Shown here one piece after another: positions 22,237 to 34,342 of a stretch of DNA of 64,000 nt (its first letter is position 1; each line of letters begins with the position of its first letter). The stretch is from the NCBI GenBank assembly GCA_947683425.1, contig CANTUQ010000004.1:30748001-30812000 (forward strand), written 5' to 3'. The stretch comes from Excoecaria cochinchinensis (taxonomy: Eukaryota; Streptophyta; Magnoliopsida; Malpighiales; Euphorbiaceae). Position numbers and translations under genes: made by a program. The notes under the pieces are model-generated. The model was not told the DNA's origin. It saw only the letters and a list, made by a program, of their open reading frames with translations, and did no database searches.

Positions 22237-22881
22237 TGTGACACGCACTGAACCCATTATGTATTGCGAATGGCCCACTTTTAGGGTCTAAGAAGGGTTC
22301 GCATTTAGATCTTGGGTAACAAGAGATATTTTGGAATCTCTATCCAATAGAACATTGGGAAAGTTCATCTAATCCCATGAAACCTTTAGGCACCTTTGAG
22401 ATATTTTGGAGTCGCCACCCAATTTACAAAAATTGGGAAAGTTCATCTAACCTCGGAGGTCTAAACCAAAGAGTGGTTCGGAATTTGACTCTTATTAATG
22501 CCTTGGTTAAATTATAAGTGAGCCTTTAACAATTAAATTTCCATCTCTTTTCTCACACGTCACACAAATTAATTTAAGCGCACGTCAAGTATCAGAAGAA
22601 AGCGAGAAAGAAAAAGCGATAAATAAAATAATTAAGATTCAAAATAAAATTGGGACAAAAATACAATCCCCCAAGAAATGTAAAGCTAAATAAAAAGTTC
22701 ATACATAAAACGAGGCATGTATTTGTGGTAAGAACATTGATTCCCGCATGCATATTTACCAAAAAAACCGAAAAGTTCCTTCAATAGTTATGAAAAATCG
22801 GGATGAGTGATTCCATTTAAAAAAAAAATGCAAACTCTTTAGTTAAGTGAATTTTATTGGATGGAAAATTAGGACATTGGT
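22237..22881 (-). mobile_element. Element D, 5' LTR (broken by element C)
   Basis: Starts TGTGACACGCACTGAACCC on the plus strand, the outer end shared by the Tat LTRs here (TGTGACGCGCGCCGAACC). It has the CCAATAGAACATTGGG block and ends where element C begins (22882) inside GGACATTGG, a block that continues in the intact LTRs of B. The rest of this LTR should lie beyond the right edge of the window, after element C. Confidence 0.82.
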
Positions 22882-25463
22882 TGTAACACCCCAATGTCCC
22901 TTGGGAGGACAAGGAAGCGCTACACGGTACTAAGCATACAATTACCATATTCAATTAACACTACTAAGTATCACTATCACTATCAGCATGCACTACCACT
23001 ACCTCATACACTATTACTAGTTCATTATAGTTCTCATATTACAAGTTACAGAATTCACTTCTTAACTTACATATTACTATACATATTACAAAAAGAATAG
23101 TTATTACAAAAATGGAGCTTTAACTTTACAAAATCATTAAACTCAAAATGCCACTTCCCGCTCCTAGGGTGGCCTGCAGAACTTCCTTCAAAAATGCGAC
23201 TCCAATTCACAACCTACACGGGGCACAAGCACCCGTGCTAAGTGATAACGCTTAGTGGGGATATAGATAAACGAATACCAAGATAAACATTCACCAGACA
23301 TCATACAATAAATAAAAAGGAAACATGCTTAAACAATATACCATTTCATGTAACAATCACTAAGTCGATATAGCTTTAGCATGTCGATATCCATTAGTAC
23401 ATGTTAAGTAAGAAGGTTACAATAACTAAAACCCGCTATAAGTCAATAATCACATACCATGCTCAATAATCACTACACCATGCCAGCGGAAGGCTTCACT
23501 ATCAAAATCACTAGTTCACTTGGCATGGCATCGATATTACACGATCAATAGGAACGATATTATCAATATATATATATGAAACACAAACATTCTATAGCAC
23601 CACATCATTATCAATCATACACACATATTTGTCATTGTTAGCCTAAATCGTCTTAGAGGTGGATACGGGTACAATAAATATTAATCACTAGAGACCGAAG
23701 TCTCAACTCTTTATCTGTAGATACACGTCAGTATCGATCACTAAACACCCATCGATGTCACACTAGCAGCCGCAATTCACTAGCCCTTCATAAGCATGCT
23801 TATTTATCCATGACTCGACTACATGCTTATTACTTTATTTAGTCATTACGCATTTATTCTCATGGCATTACCTATTCACATACTGCTCAATCGCATAGTA
23901 ATACATAATAATAGTTGTTATCATAATATGGCACATTCCCATAGTATTATTTATTCACACAGTATTATTCACATATTAAGATTCAATCACATAAGCAGAT
24001 ACTCATCACATATTAATAATCTCACATAGTGATGCAATCAAGCTTAGTTAGGCTTTGTCATGACCCCAAAATCTCATGATGTTTTAGAAAAGAAAACAAT
24101 GTTGAAGTACCTCACGGTGACAACCAATCTGGTTTTGACCGTGACATACACCAATTCTCAAAACATAATGCATAATTTCATACCTCACGATGACAACCAA
24201 TCTAGTTGTGACCGTGGCATACGAAATAGTTCCTGGACAGAATACAAACTGGGGTATCTCATGGTGGCAACCAGATTCATTGTCACCGTGGCATACCACA
24301 TCTATCCGGACAAAATGCATCATCTGTATGGCTCACGGTGGCAACCGATTGGTTGTGACCGTGACCCATGTAAATTTGCCAATACACAGCTGTGTTTTAC
24401 CAAGACACATCTGTGCTATATACCCACTTTGCATTCTTGCATTCACAACCTTATGGAAATCTACTCACATCTCATGCATATTGTAACTCATCAATTCACA
24501 TGCCAATAAAACAGAATTAAACCCTTATATGCATCTTTCTACACTCACCAAAATAATTGGCATATACAATCATTCAAGGCATCAAAATCACACCACACCA
24601 ATCTTGGCATGTCAATAGCTTTTACTATCCCCTACATGTCAATATCTCTAATTAAATTTCAATAATCACTTTGCAATATTTCATTATCCAATTCAATCAC
24701 TATGTAATTCAAATCAATTAACCATATACACACAATAAAAACATACTTTAACACATCAAAACATATCAATTCACACTCGATCCCTAACCTCTTGAAGCAC
24801 TCCTTCCTTCCACTTCTATATGACCTTCTCTTTAACCTTTGTTGGTCTACTTGCTTCTTCAACTCATAACACATGCACATATTCATATTCAAAATAGAAT
24901 TAAAACTATGTACAGAAATTCAATAAGAAGAAGAAGGAGTAGAAGTCAACAAGTACCAAACTTACTCATACCTTAACTTATCAATGACCTCTTAATTAAT
25001 GCAACTCTATTCTCAATATGCTAATTTGGAGAAGATACAAATGAAACTAAGAAGAAACAGAAACAACATTGAAAGACCATGAGAAAAAAGATGAGAGAGA
25101 GCCGGATCAAAGGGAACAAGAATGGCAGAATTTGCCCACAATTCCACCTCATATTTGCAAGTAAGGAGGAGGTGTCAACTTCCCTTTCCCTCTCAAGCTA
25201 GGTTGCCGGCTCACACACGCCCACATGGCTTCCAATAACTCTTAATGAGACTTAATTAAGTTCACTTAGTTAACCTAATTCATAAATCACTTAACACTAA
25301 TCATGCATTATTACCTTTTAATCACTACTATACTTTATTTTCTTCCAATTAAGTCCCTAGTTTCACATTTTTACCTAGGTCCAAATCTGTAAACCCTAAT
25401 TAACACTCACTTATTTACTCTAATCACACTCAATACTATTGGGGTGATTTTCGGGGTGTTACA
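22882..25463 (-). mobile_element. Element C, 3' LTR, 2582 bp
   Basis: Plus-strand ends TGTAACACCCC and GGGGTGTTACA. A reversed polypurine tract at 25464-25485 shows that the internal region lies to the right and that the element reads on the minus strand. It contains the two-hairpin module in reverse (23212-23260) and four palindromic tandem repeats (24112-24365). Relation to the Tekay group is supported by its termini, the module and the Gag next to it. Confidence 0.9.
24112..24365. repeat. Four 73-bp tandem repeats, each a hairpin
   Basis: Copies start at 24112, 24185, 24258 and 24332. Each has a left arm CTCACGGTGGCAACC-like and a right arm GGTTGTGACCGTG-like separated by 2-4 bases. Copy 4 has a nearly perfect stem of about 14 bp. 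Confidence 0.9.
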
Positions 25464-25576
25464 ACTCTCCCCCACTTAAGGAATTTCGTCCGCGAAATTC
25501 TCTAATCCCATATGTTTTGTCTCTAACTAAACAAACTTCATGCAGAACACTAACGCAAACAAATGCATCCATAACT
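25464..25576 (-). promoter_or_regulatory. Element C, 3' untranslated region and polypurine tract
   Basis: On the minus strand GAATTTCGCGGACGAAATTC is followed by CCTTAAGTGGGGGAGAGT, a typical polypurine tract for this group, ending against the LTR at 25463. Confidence 0.88.
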
Positions 25577-26268
25577 CTAACTCATACCAAGTATGTCATC
25601 TTGATCTCTTTGGCATTCCACTAAGGTCATAGCATAAACCTTTCCGGTCGATACATTAGTTCCTTCCACTGTTTCTGAAGCAATGCCCGATCGTTGTTCG
25701 GCTTGGACAATGTTACTCCCAGCTCTACCTCTTCTTCCCCCTATAGGGTTTAGTTCACTATCCCTTCTCGATTGCATAGTCAAATTCTCTTGCGCTTGAG
25801 GACACCTTGCTACCATATGATATGAGCTTCCACATTTAAAGCAAGCTCTAGTAAGCTTCCGACATACTCCCCAATGGGATCTTCTGCAATGCTCACATGG
25901 CATCGGAACACTTCCTTTACTGGATGGAGCTGTAATTTCAACTTCAGAAACTCGGGTTCGCTTGCTCGACTTGTCACGGGTCACTACTTTTGGAGTTACA
26001 CTATACAAACCTTGATTACCTCTTGTTTCTGGAACCTTCTTTGCCAAACTGTACCCATATCCACTGTCTTGTGTCTTTCTCTTTTCATTCTTTCCTTGAA
26101 CTATCTCTGATTTCTCTACCTTCAAAGAAGCTTGTACCAACTGATAATAATTAACCGTTTGCATCGATGTCATAGCAGCTAACAACCCTTTAATCATCTC
26201 ATCTAAACCTTCTTCAAATTGACGACATCTAAACTCTTCTATCAGTAGGGCATCCGGTACATACTTAC
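25577..26268 (-). pseudogene. Element C, chromovirus Gag without pol
   Basis: Minus-strand Gag whose N-terminal half is cut off by the LTR of element A at 26269. From SKYVPDALLIEEFRCRQFEEGLDEMIKG it follows the Tekay Gag core, then the MQTVNYYQLVQASLKVEKSE helix, a basic region, and a complete knuckle pair CEHCRRSHWGVC and CFKCGSSYHMVARC (about 25800-25900). The frame then reaches GKVYAMTLVE, normally the start of the protease, but within about 20 codons it stops (25577-25579) and the 3' untranslated region begins. No stops interrupt the surviving 230 codons. It looks like a gag-only element; the missing N-terminus should lie beyond the window. Confidence 0.85.
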
Positions 26269-27947
26269 TGTGGCGCGCGCCGAACCCCGTGGGCGCCCCT
26301 TGACCACCCGCTTGAGGGCGATCGGGCAAGTGAGGTTTGTTGAGAACTTGCGATGAATTGCAAGTGCATTTATTTTGGGCAACAAAGAGGTTTCATGGAG
26401 TCACCACCCAATAAAACATTGGGAAAGTTCCTCTCACCTCGGAGAGCCTAAGACAGCACTTTTATCCATTTTGGGCAAACCAAATGGGTCTTGGAGGATT
26501 AACCTCTCTCCCTTGGAGCCTAGGATTTTTAATTAGGTCTTTTGGTGGGAAACAAGAGGTGTCTTGGAGATCCCATTGAAATGGGTCTCTCGCCTCATTG
26601 AGCCCAAAGACCAGAAATGGGTTCGAAACTTCTCATCTATTTCTACCTTGATTAATTTTACAATTAAATTTTGAGTTTATTAATTCGCTTTCTCTCCACA
26701 CAATGCAATTTAATTAAGGTGCAATTATCCATGTTGAAAGCAATAAATAAATAAAATAAAGAAAAACATTTAAAATGGAATACCATAACACTAGGAGCGG
26801 AATACAACTCCCATTTTAAAAGTGCAAACCATACATAAAACCGGGGAATTAATTATGAGGACATTGGTCCTTGACTTTGATTATTATAAAAACAATTTTC
26901 GGTGATAAATCATTGGATAAGAAAAATAGGACATTAGTCCTTGGCTTTGTTAAAAAATCCCAATTAAATACTATAAAACATTTGTTTATTTTGGGCATTG
27001 CGCGAGACAAAATGATTTACATATAATGGAGACTAAGAATAAATAAATAAATGCATTACCAAAAGGTTAAAGTTAATAGAATTAACCAAAAGGAGTACTC
27101 CCAGGGTGTGAACTGTAACCTCATCTCAAGCTCAATCCATCAAAAAACAAGAAAATGGCATTTCACCAAAAATGAATAAAACATGTTAGTATCAAAAAAA
27201 ATCCAAAATAAACCAAAAAGATCAAAATAAGATTATAAGAATAATAAATAATAAAATAAAGTAAGGTTAAGAAAAATATGAAAATAACTAAAATAAATTA
27301 AACAGAACGCGTGTCCAGAATATTTACCCTCAGATTTTACCTTTTTGGATAAAACTTTGGTTGGATTTGGTCCCACGCATTTCACGAGAAGAAAACAAAA
27401 CCAAAGAGATTTATTGAATTTTTTGGAGTGAAAATCGGATTTTTCTTTATAAGGGTAAAATGAGAATTTTTCCAACCCCAAAAAAGTGTGAAATTTCCCT
27501 TTTTATAGAAAAACATGACCGACGAGCGTCGGAGGCTAACCGACATGCATCGGTTAAATCCCATTTCCACCAGGAATTAGGATTTAAACGACGGGCGTCT
27601 GACCTACCGATGGGCACAGGCCAACGGACACGTGTTCGTTGCTTCGGGCATGTGTCCGTTGGTCAACTCACAGATGGCCCGTCCCTTGTGGCGAGAGAGA
27701 CGGGCTGTCGCTACGACCGACGGATGTCCCATGACCGACGGTCTGACCATCCGTGGAGGAAAAACTCAATTTTTAAGCCAAAAACCCTCCCGATTTTTCG
27801 CTTCTTTCTACCGTAAATAAAAACCTTTAATTCTCGTGAACTCAAAGGACCAAAATCTCCGAATTTCATCCATCTATTAGGAACCAGGTATTGATTTCTT
27901 CATCGGGTAATCTCTAATTTGGACCGCCTCGGGACACGTTGCTTACA
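26269..27947 (-). mobile_element. Element A, 3' LTR, 1679 bp
   Basis: Tat-type LTR: plus-strand start TGTGGCGCGCGCCGAACCCC, end GTTGCTTACA, then the reversed polypurine tract GTTGCCCCCAACTTTGGGG (27948-27966). It is inserted in the Gag of element C; the 5 bp to the left are CTTAC. A minus-strand TATA box (CTATAAAAAGGG) lies near 27500, and the promoter-proximal part (27518-27760) contains palindromes such as CCGACGAGCGTCGG. The matching 5' LTR is outside the window. Confidence 0.88.
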
Positions 27948-29591
27948 GTTGCCCCCAACTTTGGGGAGGCTAGTGCACAAGTGCCTAGGTGAGCCAAAAT
28001 TCAAAGAAAGAAAGGGAAGAAAAGCATACCTGGAGCAATCCTTACCTTCGAGGTGTTCATCTGGCAGGTCTCATCTTGATCTGCTTGTTGATGAATAAAT
28101 TTGATGCCGGTGCCCTTACCGGCCTCATCTCGACCCGTAAGGTATTGGCGAGATGCAACATTCTCTAGCTACGACCTCATTTGCCCCTGCTGGCCTCATC
28201 TCGGCCCATGCAGCTTTGGGAGATGTAGTACTCTCTGACTAAAAGCTTAATTTGTGGTTTGTTTTACCAAGACTATTCCGCCAGCCTCATCTCGGTTTGC
28301 ACGGAGTTTGTGAGATGTAGTACTCTCTGACTACAGCCTCTATTTATGATCTATTCTATCGCGGGCACCCCGTTAACCTCGTCTCGGTCTGTACGGTGGC
28401 TGGTCTATACCACTAGCCTCGTCTCGGCTTGCACGGTGTGAGGTGTAGTACTCTCTGACTCCAACCTCTGTTTGCGATCTGTTCTATCGCTGACGGCCCA
28501 CTAACCTCGTCTCGGTATGCACGGTGGTTAATTTGTACCGTTAGCCTCATTTCAGCCTACACGGTGTGAGGTGTAGTACTCTCTAACTCCAACCTCTGTT
28601 TGCGATCTGTTCTATCGCTGGCGCCCTGCTAACCTCATCTTGGTCTACACTGTGGTTGTGAGATGCAGTACTCTCTGACTACAACCTCTGTTTATGATCT
28701 GTTCTATCGCTGGCGCCCCGCTAACCTCGTCTCGGTCTGCACGGTGGCTAATCTGTACCACTAGCCTTGTCTCGGCTTGCACGGTGTGAGGTGTAGTGCT
28801 CTCTGACTACAATCTCAATGTGAAGAGCAGTGTTCTCTAACTGTAACTCCGATTGTGAAGTACCCCTGCTAACCCCCATCTGATCTGCAAGGTGCGTAAC
28901 AGTCTCTGACTACCGCGTGAACTGTGAGATGTAGCACTCTCTGACTACATTCTTGGTGTGAAGAGCAGTGTTCTCTAACTGCAACTTCAATTTGGAGTTC
29001 CCTTGCTAACCCCCATCCGATCTGTAAGGTGTGTAGTACTCTCTGACTATCGCGTGAACTGTGAGATGTAGCACTCTCTGACTACAATCTCCGTGTGAAG
29101 AGCAGTGTTCTCTAACTGCAACTTCGATTTGTGAAGTTCCCCTGCTAACCCCCATCCGATCTGCAAGATGTGTAGCTGGTTGATTTTGATCTTGAAGGTT
29201 GTAGCATTCGATTCGCTTATCCTTCAATATAGTTGATGTCCGTTCTTGAATCAACGTTAAACAGTGTTCCTGTGTAGAAAGAATCTCTTTGGTTAATTTA
29301 TGCGTCAATTTGACTTGCTTAACAAATTTGTGAATGTTTTTGTGATGTCATTTATTACTTTCTATCACTTCCTTATTTTTCATTCTTTTGTTGTTTTGTT
29401 TTTCATTTCATTATGCAATCATTCAGCTTTAACAAGAAACGAAGCAAAGATGATAGATATGGAAAAATAACACATAAATCTGACAATAAATGTTTCTCTA
29501 CTAAAGGAAAATAATATTTGTACAATGTATATGCAAATATGATAATAACAAAAACGAATACAAGAGAGATGACAGTCAAGCTGCCTGAAAA
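27948..29591 (-). repeat. Element A, 3' region with tandem arrays
   Basis: Between the polypurine tract and ORF3. From about 28080 to 28800, units around GTGTAGTACTCTCTGACT and CTAACCTCGTCTCGGTCTGC repeat with spacing from about 96 to 128 bp. From 28800 to 29165, GTGAAGAGCAGTGTTCTCT recurs at 28820, 28958 and 29095, a period of 137-138 bp. From 29170 to 29591 the sequence is non-repetitive, A/T-rich and without visible genes. Confidence 0.85.
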
Positions 29592-31175
29592 CTAAAGAGG
29601 TGGATAGTCTGAGGGCTCCTCTTTTGGATCCTCATCATCTGATATATGGATCGCCTGGGGCTGCGCTGGAGGTGCCGAGGGCCCGGCCTCTGAGGCGGAT
29701 GGCTGACCAATGGGATCTATAGGCCCAGGCGGCTGAGATGCCTGAGCTCTGACCTGTGACTGGAACTGTACCCAAGCATGCCCATCTAAGTAGGGCTGCA
29801 CACATGTGGTCATGAACCGCAGGCTGTCTCTGACAACCTCTCCCAACTCTCTGAAAGCTCTGCTCAGCTGATGAGTCTGATCACTGGAGGCGGTCCCCAT
29901 ACGGTCCAACCTCTGCTCCACGAAACTCCCTGATGTACTGGGTCATAGGATGGACGGATCCATCTACTCCCTGTACTGTGGATCTGAGAGCATCCAATGA
30001 CTCTTGTATCATCTAGAGCACTGTATCTATCCCCTAGGCTGCCTCATCCTGAGAGGTCCTCACCTCCTGTCTCAACTGATCCATCAACCTCTCCTGCTGC
30101 TGTGCCATCTGCTCAAGGTGTCCCGCATGCTCCTATCTCAACCGGTCTATGGCCCTGGCCTGCTCCTGGATCACACCCTGCTGCTGTTAAAACCTCTCCA
30201 TCATAGCTCTAACCCGCTCTCCAACCTGAGCAAGGAGGGCCCTATCCCTCTCCTTTTGCCTATGCTCGAAAGACGCAAGCATGGAGGTAATGATCTCTGA
30301 TATGTCCGGCTATGGTGTTGCTAGAGGTGGAACTGACTCAGGCATCAGCTCTGGTGGGGGAGCTGTAGAAGTAGATACCCCTGGGTCTCCCCTGGCATAG
30401 GGATGAAACTTCTCCGAAGGTCGGGGAGTAGTCCGCTGTACTCTCGAAGATGGAGGGGGAGTCTGTGCCCTCGGCGCCGGAGGAGTCGCTAGCAACTCGT
30501 CCATAGTAAACTCCATCTCAAAATTGGAGGGCGTCCTGAGCTCCTCCTGTTATGGCTGTGGCTGCGGCGGCAAATCCTCCTGATGCTGGTGCTGGGGAGG
30601 CTGACCCTCCTGAAACTGGTGCTGAGGAGGCTGACCCTCCTGAAACTGGTGCTGAGGAGGCTGACCCACCTGAAACTGGTGTTGTGGTGGCACATCATCT
30701 CCGGGCTGATCCTGCTCAAGCTCCAAAGAGGGGAGGCCAAAGGCGCGCCTAGTCTCATGTATAGTGCGAAGCCTATATGCCTCGGCCTATCCCTGTAGCG
30801 GCGATATCATGCCCATCTAAATAGCTGCCGGAGAGTCTACATATATACTCTCGTCCAAGGCATCCCTAAGCCTGTTTGGAGTAACTCCTGACCTCAGCAG
30901 TAGTCTGGTGATGACCCCTTCAATGATCACCACCGGGGTAGTCCCTCTAGAAACCCTCATCATGTTAGCCAGTATCTCATGGCTAACATTAAGGCACTGA
31001 CCCGCCACCATAGCCCATAGGCTCCATATCTCTGCGGCATTGCGCGACCCTGGGTTACCAGCCCATCCAAGGTATGAGCTAGATAACACCCTGTGTAGGT
31101 ATCAGAGCGCCTGTGAGATCAGTATAGTACTCTTCGCTGTATCGTGGTCATATAGCACTCCCGGTAGTGCTATGG
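29592..31175 (-). pseudogene. Element A, ORF3 C-terminal part
   Basis: Continuation of ORF3 after the inserted LTR. The first part (31175-30820) reads YDHDTAKSTILISQALRYLHRVL, GNPGSRNAAEIWSLWAMVAGQ, HEILANMMRVSRG and DALDESIYVDSPAAI, clearly homologous to B. Then come a Pro/Gln-rich stretch of 30-bp coding repeats (PPQHQFQEGQ, about 30560-30690), FTMDELLATPP, a Pro/Ser-rich linker, a heptad-like Gln/Arg/Glu coiled coil (about 30290-30030) and an acidic tail IHISDDEDPKEEPSDYPPL at 29592-29650. Stops (near 30820, 30550, 30310, 30186 and 30015) break it. Family: a Tat additional ORF, possibly ATHILA ORF1/putative plant transposon protein type; function unknown. Confidence 0.72.
30580..30700. repeat. 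30-bp coding repeats in ORF3 of element A
   Basis: Four copies of a 30-bp unit (plus strand GCTGACCCTCCTGAAACTGG core). On the minus strand each encodes PPQHQFQEGQ. In B the corresponding region has shorter PQMEQPQEQ repeats (about 46110-46205). Confidence 0.9.
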
Positions 31176-31180
31176 TAGCC

Positions 31181-33911
31181 TGTGACGCGCGCCGGATCCC
31201 GATGCGCCGCCCGTTCGACCGCCCGCACGTGGGCGATCGGGGCATTTGCGGGTCCGTTGACAGCTTGCGATGAATCGCAAGTGCGCCTATGTTGGGCAAC
31301 AAGGAGGTATCATGGAGTCGCCACCCAATAGAACATTGGGAAAGTTACTCTCGCCTCGGAGAGCCTAAGACTGCGCTTGGTATCCATTTTGGGCCAGCTA
31401 GAGGGGTCATGGAAGGTGAACTTCTCACCCTAAAGAGTCTAGGATTAGCGCTAAAGCCTCGTAGCCCAAGAAGCATTTTGGAGGATAACCTCTAACCTCT
31501 CGAGCCCAAAGACCAGAGCTGGGTCCGGGATTTCTCATCTATTTCTACCTCAATTATTTTATGATCAAATTTTAACATCATTAATTCACTCTCTCTCCAC
31601 ACTATGCAGTTTGATTAAAAGGCGCATTCATTCATATTCGAAAAGCCATAAATGATCAAATAAATAGTGAAAGCAATAAATTACAATAATACAAGGAGCG
31701 GAATACAACTCCCTTTTATAAAGAGTGCAATACATGCATAAAACGGGTTATCCATTTAGATGGGAACGTTGGTTCCCGAATATTCATTTTACAAAAAAGT
31801 ATAGAATTCTCAAATCGTTTTAGATTTTTTAGTTTGGTATGAAAACGAGGACATTGGTCCAGTTTTGTTAACAAATATTCGATTTAGTATAAAACATTTG
31901 TGTGGTTGTTCTTTTAAAGAGCGGTCGAAAATCATTTTATTATTACAGACAACAAATACATAAAATGAAATAAAATAGTAATAACATATTTTTCGAATAA
32001 ACAAATAAATTCATCCCAATTTACCTCTTCCGACCATACTTCTTAGAAAAACCAATGCCTCCCGCATTGCAGTCAAAATAGAAAAATGATATTTGTTAAT
32101 CATGAATAAATAAACAATTGAATAAATATATAAACAAATGAATGATTGAATAAAGGGTTAAATTAAATGAATAAATAATAATTAAATAATTGATATTTAA
32201 TTTGGTGTGGTGAAAATGAGATTAATGCATGTAAATGAAAATTATGGTGATAAAAGCAAATAAAAATAATAATAATATAAACAACAATATTATAAAATAA
32301 TAATAGATATGAATCGAGTTATAATAATATATTAACAATAATAATAATTATGAAATGCATTAAACATAAAATAATAACATTGAGGATAATAAATGATATA
32401 ATATTAATATGACAATAATAATAAGCAAATAATAATATTATCATAATATCAACAATATAATAATATTCTCACAACAATAACAATAATATAATCTCAATAT
32501 TAATAATAATCAATAATAATAGATAAATACTAAATAAATATAATGATAATAGTAAATATTAATTATAATAAACATAATAAAACATAAAATTAAATAATAA
32601 TAATCACAATAAATAATAAATATATTAAAAATAACAATATTACTATAACACAAAAAATTAAATAAATAATAAAACAGAATATTAAATAAATAATAATAAT
32701 ATAAATATAAATAATAATATAAATAACAGAATAATAAATATTAAATAATATAATAAATACAGAATTATGAATAAATATTAATAATAATAATAATAAATAA
32801 ATAAATAAATAAATAATAATATTAATTAATAATATATTAAAATAAATAAATAAATAATAGGCTCACCGGATTTCTCTCGCCGGAGACTCGTCGGAGCGGC
32901 CGTTGGAGACACCGCCGACACCGGATGGTAGATCGGAGCGCTGGGAGTCGAACGCCGGTGGTCACGCGCCGGAAGGTCGCCGAATTCGGTCGGAAGTCGC
33001 GTCGGCAGCGTCCTCTTTTCTCTCGCCGATCTCCTCCACGCCGGCACCGATGGCTGATCGGAGGTTGCCGTTCGGTGCGTCTGGGTCTCCTCTTCACTCC
33101 GGCGGGGCGCGTGCGGCGGTTCGGTGCCGTGGCTGGCCGGCGGAGGCCTCGCCTCCTTCCCCCTTTTCTTTCCCTTTTCCGGCGTCGTGGTCTGGGTCTG
33201 CTCCTCTCCTTCTTTTCTTCTTTCTTCCCTCTATTTCCTTTTCTATTTCTCTTTTGTTTGGCTTTTTGGGTTTGTCTCTTTGATCTTGGTTTTGTTTTCC
33301 CTGCTCTCTCTTTTATTCTCTTTCTCTTTCTATTTGCCTTTGGCTTCTTCTTGCTCTGTGTCTTTTTTTCCCAGCCGAGAGAGCTCTCTCCCCTCTTGCT
33401 CTCAATTTTCTTTTTTTCTTTCTAATTTCCTAGTTGCCGAAAGAGAGAGCCCCTTCTTCCCTCTTCATTCTTTTCTTCTTATACCCTAAAATTAGGGTTG
33501 GTTTTTGGGTTATAATGGTAATTTCCTCCATTTTTAGTTTTTTTAATTACTTAAACTTAATTAAATAACACACATTAATTAATTTAAACATTACATATTA
33601 ATTAAAAATTATATATTAATTACATTACATATTTTACATCTTAATATATTTAATCTATTTAATATATCATATAATTTATCTAATTAATTAAACAATTCAC
33701 ATATTAACTAATTAATCTTTAATATTTCATGCATTTTAATTATCTAATTAAACTTACAATATTAATAAATTAAATTAACCCAACATTAATAATTAACTTC
33801 TAATTTTATCTACCTAATCTGTATTATATATTTTTATTCTTTCGGAGGGAATTACTAAGGACCCAAAATCACTTTTTGACATCAAACCCGACTTGGGACC
33901 CGGTGTCTACA
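31181..33911 (-). mobile_element. Solo Tat LTR, 2731 bp, target duplication tagcc
   Basis: Plus-strand start TGTGACGCGCGCCGG and end CCGGTGTCTACA, flanked by TAGCC (31176-31180 and 33912-33916). It splits ORF3 of element A. No primer site or polypurine tract adjoins it, so it is a solo LTR. Its centre holds a long A/T-rich simple-sequence stretch (32100-32870) followed by a GC-rich stretch (32880-33170) and a pyrimidine-rich tract (33175-33480). Open frames in the GC-rich part occur on both strands and look accidental. Confidence 0.93.
32100..32870. repeat. Degenerate AAT/AAAT simple-sequence tract
   Basis: About 770 bp composed almost only of A and T with scattered C and G, dominated by AAT, ATA and AAAT units (for example AATAAATAAATAAAT near 32797). 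Confidence 0.92.
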
Positions 33912-34342
33912 TAGCCCAATGGTCACGTCGGACCGCTCGCTGGGGAACTATCATCCCATCGCCTAATCGAAGACCCATAGCCTCTGCGAACCACTGGCGG
34001 GTGATGCTGAAGTGATATCCGTCAAACCAAAACTCTACCACCCCGGGCTCTGTGTGTGATCTCTAGAACCCTCCATAATGTAGCGTAGCCAAAACCTACC
34101 GTACCGCCTCAGGGTAAGTCGGGAAGGCATCCGATAGAAACTTCATCCATCCGGCGCTCGCTATCAACACGTCAACCTCATTTGCCATCCTTAAGGCTTC
34201 CAAGAACGGCCTGGCGATGAAGCGGCTGGCTAGAAACTCCACTTGAGCCAATGCTCTGTATCTCTCTTGAGCCTCAGGGCTCATCCACTCAAGAGCCTGC
34301 AACTCAAGCTGAGCCTGCGGAACACATCTACGAGGAGGCATC
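33912..34342 (-). pseudogene. Element A, ORF3 N-terminal part
   Basis: Starts ATG at 34339-34341, one base after a splice acceptor (TTTTTTTCAG then G). The protein begins MPPRRCVPQAQLELQ and contains ARFLASRFI-like and VDVLIASAGWMKFLSDAFPTYPEAVR, stops at 34096-34098, and continues ATLHYGGF...VEFWFDGYHFSITRQWFAEAMGL...VPQRAVRRDHW to the LTR insertion. B has the same protein (SRFISRPFIEALGMADEVDILIAGAGW). The shape, a helical region, then Y-x-FSITRQ-x-F-x-EAMGL, resembles the plant transposon/ATHILA ORF1 domain. The role is unknown. Confidence 0.75.

Noticed and set aside
24060..24509. 149-codon frame in the LTR of element C
   Set aside because: It covers the palindromic repeats, is antisense to the element and has frames of similar length on the other strand.
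27460..27816. 118-codon Arg/His-rich frame
   Set aside because: Lies in the promoter-proximal part of the 3' LTR of A; composition comes from GACGG/CGTCGG palindromes.
29997..30798. Plus-strand Pro/Leu-rich frames
   Set aside because: Antisense shadows of the Pro/Gln-rich and coiled-coil parts of ORF3, which is supported by homology with B.
32826..33489. Open frames on both strands of the GC-rich and pyrimidine-rich zone
   Set aside because: Frames overlap on both strands, biased composition (Arg/Pro, then Phe/Leu/Ser), and lie within a solo LTR with clear TSDs.
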